DNA from: Pyrocephalus nanus
Taxonomy: Eukaryota > Chordata > Aves > Passeriformes > Tyrannidae
Assembly: GCA_038380795.1 (NCBI GenBank)
Contig: CM076267.1
Coordinates: 10,585,501 to 10,649,500, forward strand
DNA length: 64,000 nt
Direction of reading: 5' to 3'
The position numbers and the translations under genes are program-made. The notes beneath the pieces are model-generated. The model was not told where the DNA came from, did no database searches, and saw nothing but the letters and a program-made list of their open reading frames with translations. Positions 60,659 through 64,000 of this stretch are shown here, one piece after another; position 1 is the stretch's first letter; the number at the start of each line of letters is the position of its first letter.

Positions 60659-63600
60659 GTAAATTAATTGAATTATAAGCCAGCTGGATGGCACAGTGTT
60701 ATATCTGTCTCTTGATTAATAATATTTAGTTCATTAAAGGTAATGCAATACTTTAGTTAAGTCCTGTGTCAGTAACTGCTTCCAGATGCAGCTTTCTTGT
60801 TATTTCAGTGGAGTACACAAGGAACAGTATTGTTTGACATTTCTTGTAGATTCCCCTTTAACAGCCTGCAGATGTAATTTTTATAAAGTTGAACTTCTTG
60901 CATTTTTAAATGCTGTTTACATTGCTAACGCTGTTTAAGGAGCTGGTACATGATGCTTATTTAAACTGAACTTTAAGGATTTAGAACATTGAAAACATAA
61001 TAATATTATTGCTGGTTTACAAAGTCTAATTTAATTCTTCTGTATGTTTAATATTTTAGGCTTTTTATTGCAATGAGAAACACAGAAGCAAAGAGGGGTT
61101 GTGTCATAGAAAGAAATTACTACAACTTCAAGTTACATAGTTAAGATCAGAGTTGAGAACTGATTTCCAGTGTATTTAATGCCCCACCACAGATGCTTCT
61201 GTTGCCATTGCAAGCACTGAAATATTTGCACTCCACTGGACTGATGACTTTTAACTAACTTCAAAACAGTACAGAGTTTGGTAAAAGTCCTCAGAGAGAA
61301 GACTTAATGTTTTCAAATTGAATGATTACTTTATATTCCACATTTTGAATAATCAAATCCTACTAGACGGGGTTTTTTCTTTTTTACAAAAGTTAATATT
61401 GTATCTAGACAAAATATATTTTCACTGGTACATAAATAGGGAGGACAACTGATAGCACCAAAAAAACTTCTTTACTTCATGTTTGTTTCATAAAACACTG
61501 AGGGCATTATCTGAAGAATGACACTGTCTGGCATACTGTAGTAAAAAAGTTCATGTTCACAGTAAGAATTACAGCATGATACAGGGGTCTGCACTCTTTT
61601 GAACCTGCACTAGTTTTGAATCTTTATTCATTCAATCCAGACTATTTTTAGTGTTACCAAATGAGAACTGAATTAATATGCACAATGTTTCAGCACAACC
61701 AGTGAATCCTTGTGCAGTGTTCCAAGCACTGACACATAAGCATTCTTCTAAAGAGGATGCAGTCAGAAGAAACATTGCCTTCAGATGGAGTGGGGGTACC
61801 CAAATGGTGCATTTAGGGGATACCAAAGTATTTAGACAGAGAAAGGGAGATGGTAGCAGGTACATTGTGTCTGGCATGTGTCTGAAGTGACATGATTTTA
61901 TTTTTTTTTAAAGTACATGAGGATTGTCTCCAGGGGGGACTGTGTAAAGTAAGTGTCATGTACATGAGAAAAAGTTAACTGGTAGAAATGCTGTGCTTGT
62001 GAAAAGGACTGACAGGATCAATCAATCTAATCAGCCTTATACTGGGGTGTAAGGGTTTCAAGGGTTTTCTTGGAGCTGTTCAGAGTGAAAAAGAAATTAT
62101 GCATCCTAAAGTTCCATGTCTCCTATCAAAGTACATCAGATAGACAGCGTGTCTGTACCAAAGCTTCTGAGCTGTGGTGGAGCCTCTTAAAATCCCAAAG
62201 TTTATAGGGTTATGGTGCTGCAGAAAGCTGTTTTCTTGATTGAAATAATCTGAGTAATTGACCATTATAATCCCCCAACTCGTATTCTCCCTATAAAATG
62301 GTACTGTGGAGCTGAAAATCCAGTGTAGCTGTGTTTGCAGTGAAGTGACAGGAATGCTCTGCCACCTGCCTGAGCCGGGCATGTGATTTATCCCAGCTAG
62401 TTGGTCTAGATGAGGTGACTCCTGGTCACAGCACTCCAGGGTGTCACACATTAGCAGTGTTTCCATTGGGGTAGGGAACAAAAGTCACCACTGCACACGG
62501 AATCCACTGTTCCAGGACAGCTTCTTGCAGGGAGTGAAGAAACAATCCTTATGTTCCATTTGTACCTGCACTGTTACACTTGTATCACACTTAGGCATTC
62601 AGTGTTATCAGTGCTCCAAAGTCAGGCTTGCTTTTGCAGGTATTTGCAGAGGATCTCAGAAAGAAATATTCCACAGGGCAGTAAGTTTTCTCCTTTAATG
62701 GAAAGAAATGTAATGAGGATTAGAACTATTTTTTTAAAACCTTATTACTTACCCTCTGGTATGCTGGGGGGGTGCATTGCATGATGGTCAATTTAGTGCT
62801 TTTTCCTGACAGTACCTGCTAACTTTGGCACTTGGAGAAGAACGTGTTGCTGCTCTCCCACTGTAAGATGCTTTCATGCCAACTGTTAAGTAATTAACTA
62901 GGTATGCATGATACTTACTTAAGCAAGTTTCAGATTTCATAGAGGTTCAGTTTTCTCTTTTTCCCTAATTAGGAGCACATCCATAGTTGAGGGAAGTAAG
63001 GGAGAAGAAGGAATAATTGGAGTTAGAGACTAGAATTGAGATATAACAAATCCAGGATGAATATCAGGAAATACTGTTCAATGGGGAAACACTACGGATT
63101 AGTCTCAAAGACAGTGTTTGGGGCAACGTCAAGCATAGAGAGCAACAATAAAACTGGATGCAGTACTGAGCAGCCCAAAGCCAAAAGCCCAGTTTCCATC
63201 TTTTGCCCCAAACACTGAACATGCAGCTTTGTCACACCCACAGGTGTCACGTCCTTCAGCAGCAGTGCCCTTGGCCAACCTTGGGGCAGCATTTAATGGG
63301 CCCTGGAGATAATCCCCTAGAATCATCCTCAGCTGAAAGAAGGTTGAGTCTGTGGGGAAGTAGAGGAATTTAGAGCAAACAGACCCTGGCTCAGCTTGGT
63401 GGATTTAGATCTTTCAAAGCCATTTTTATTTCTTTGGTATGATCTTGCCCTTTCACCAACTGGTTTTGTGCAGCTGTGATGTTTGGTGGTGATCGCAGAG
63501 GGTTTTTTGTTTTCAGATTTTCCAGAGGTATCTCAAAAAATAATAACTTAGTTGTTCTTAAGTGAGTTGTATACTGGAAAATCCTCTCTCTAGAGTAAGG

Positions 63601-64000
63601 CATGTCTATCTGCTTCTTATCATACTACTAGCTCATCTTACTATGGGCCACTGCCCCAAAAAGAGAGAAGAGGGAAAAAAAAAGGCAAGAAGAGACAAAA
63701 GTTTGCTCATCTCATGGTGCCAAATATATTGTGAAGACAAATACATAAAATCTGGTTTCAGGAACATGCCCATGTGATTAAACAAGAGGCATATTTGACC
63801 AGGAAGGTCAAACTTAGAAGTGTACTTGTGTGAAGCAATTTCACAGGACAGGCAAACTGTGTAAAATTGTGTCCCATTATGCAGTCACTCACTGAAAATA
63901 ACTTTCCTTGTCATATGTGTCCCAGCTGAAAATAAGGCCCTTTACCTGTTCGAAACAATGCTGTTCACAGGTGTCCTCTGTGTTTGCAGTGCCTGTGAAG
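60659..64000 (+). other. MYLK: MYLK intron after the DFRxxL exon (5' part)
   Basis: The intron opens GTAAAT inside Ig7 and runs past the window end. The expected next exon, completing Ig7 (GTLCSLTIEK in chicken as remembered), was not found. No repeat family, RNA gene or other gene was recognised; open frames on both strands here are short and unsupported. Confidence 0.85.

Noticed and set aside
63971..64000. Possible start of the next MYLK exon after TTCACAG at the window end (reads G-V-L-C..., loosely like the expected G-T-L-C-S)
   Set aside because: The residues after the first four do not resemble the highly conserved Ig7 continuation, and a second AG (63989-63990) follows at once. The window ends too soon to decide, so it is treated as a decoy.
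1..64000. Search for tRNA, rRNA, CRISPR, bacterial operons or viral genes
   Set aside because: No cloverleaf, rRNA, spaced-repeat array or viral open frames were recognised. The window is an ordinary vertebrate gene interior.

Overview
The window is part of a vertebrate nuclear genome, most likely a bird. Three fragments match the 3' end of avian CR1 LINEs, the introns are AT-rich with little other repeat DNA, and the only recognisable gene is MYLK (myosin light chain kinase), whose exons read almost like the chicken long-form protein as I remember it. The species cannot be named from sequence alone; several residue differences from remembered chicken MYLK suggest it is not chicken.

Layout: MYLK lies on the + strand and fills the window. 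Fourteen consecutive coding exons can be placed to the base between 11220 and 60658. All have GT-AG introns and their phases chain without a break (3247 coding nt, about 1082 codons). They encode the rest of Ig1, a linker, Ig2, a long disordered region, Ig3, Ig4, Ig5, Ig6, the actin-binding DFRxxL array and the start of Ig7. The N-terminal coding exon(s), and the rest of Ig7, Ig8, FnIII, kinase, calmodulin-binding and telokin exons, are not in the window. Bases 1-11219 are the upstream intron; bases 60659-64000 open the next intron.

Region by region: 1-11.2 kb is intron with one CR1 scrap. 11.2-23.8 kb carries Ig1-Ig2 and the disordered region on six exons, two of them very short (49 and 37 nt). 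25.7-33.2 kb carries Ig3 and Ig4, with an 82-bp GC-rich minisatellite just after the third of these exons (counting the disordered one). 33.2-49.2 kb is a single 16-kb intron with a CR1 copy and simple repeats. 49.2-51.6 kb carries Ig5 and most of Ig6. 51.6-59.3 kb is an intron whose last kilobase looks like the internal smooth-muscle promoter. 59.3-60.7 kb ends Ig6 and encodes all five DFRxxL-type repeats, including the start Met of the short (gizzard/130-kDa) isoform.

How it works together: the long non-muscle kinase is read from all exons. The short smooth-muscle kinase is expected to start from the internal promoter and the ATG at 60061, keeping three DFRxxL motifs. Points worth checking are the CArG/G-quadruplex/CCAAT cluster, the minisatellite that repeats a perfect 5' splice site, an in-frame internal donor in the Ig5 exon, a tandem acceptor six bases apart, a weak-acceptor Ig3 exon matching the human alternatively skipped exon, and a CTCF-like motif. 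No other gene, RNA gene or novel system was found.
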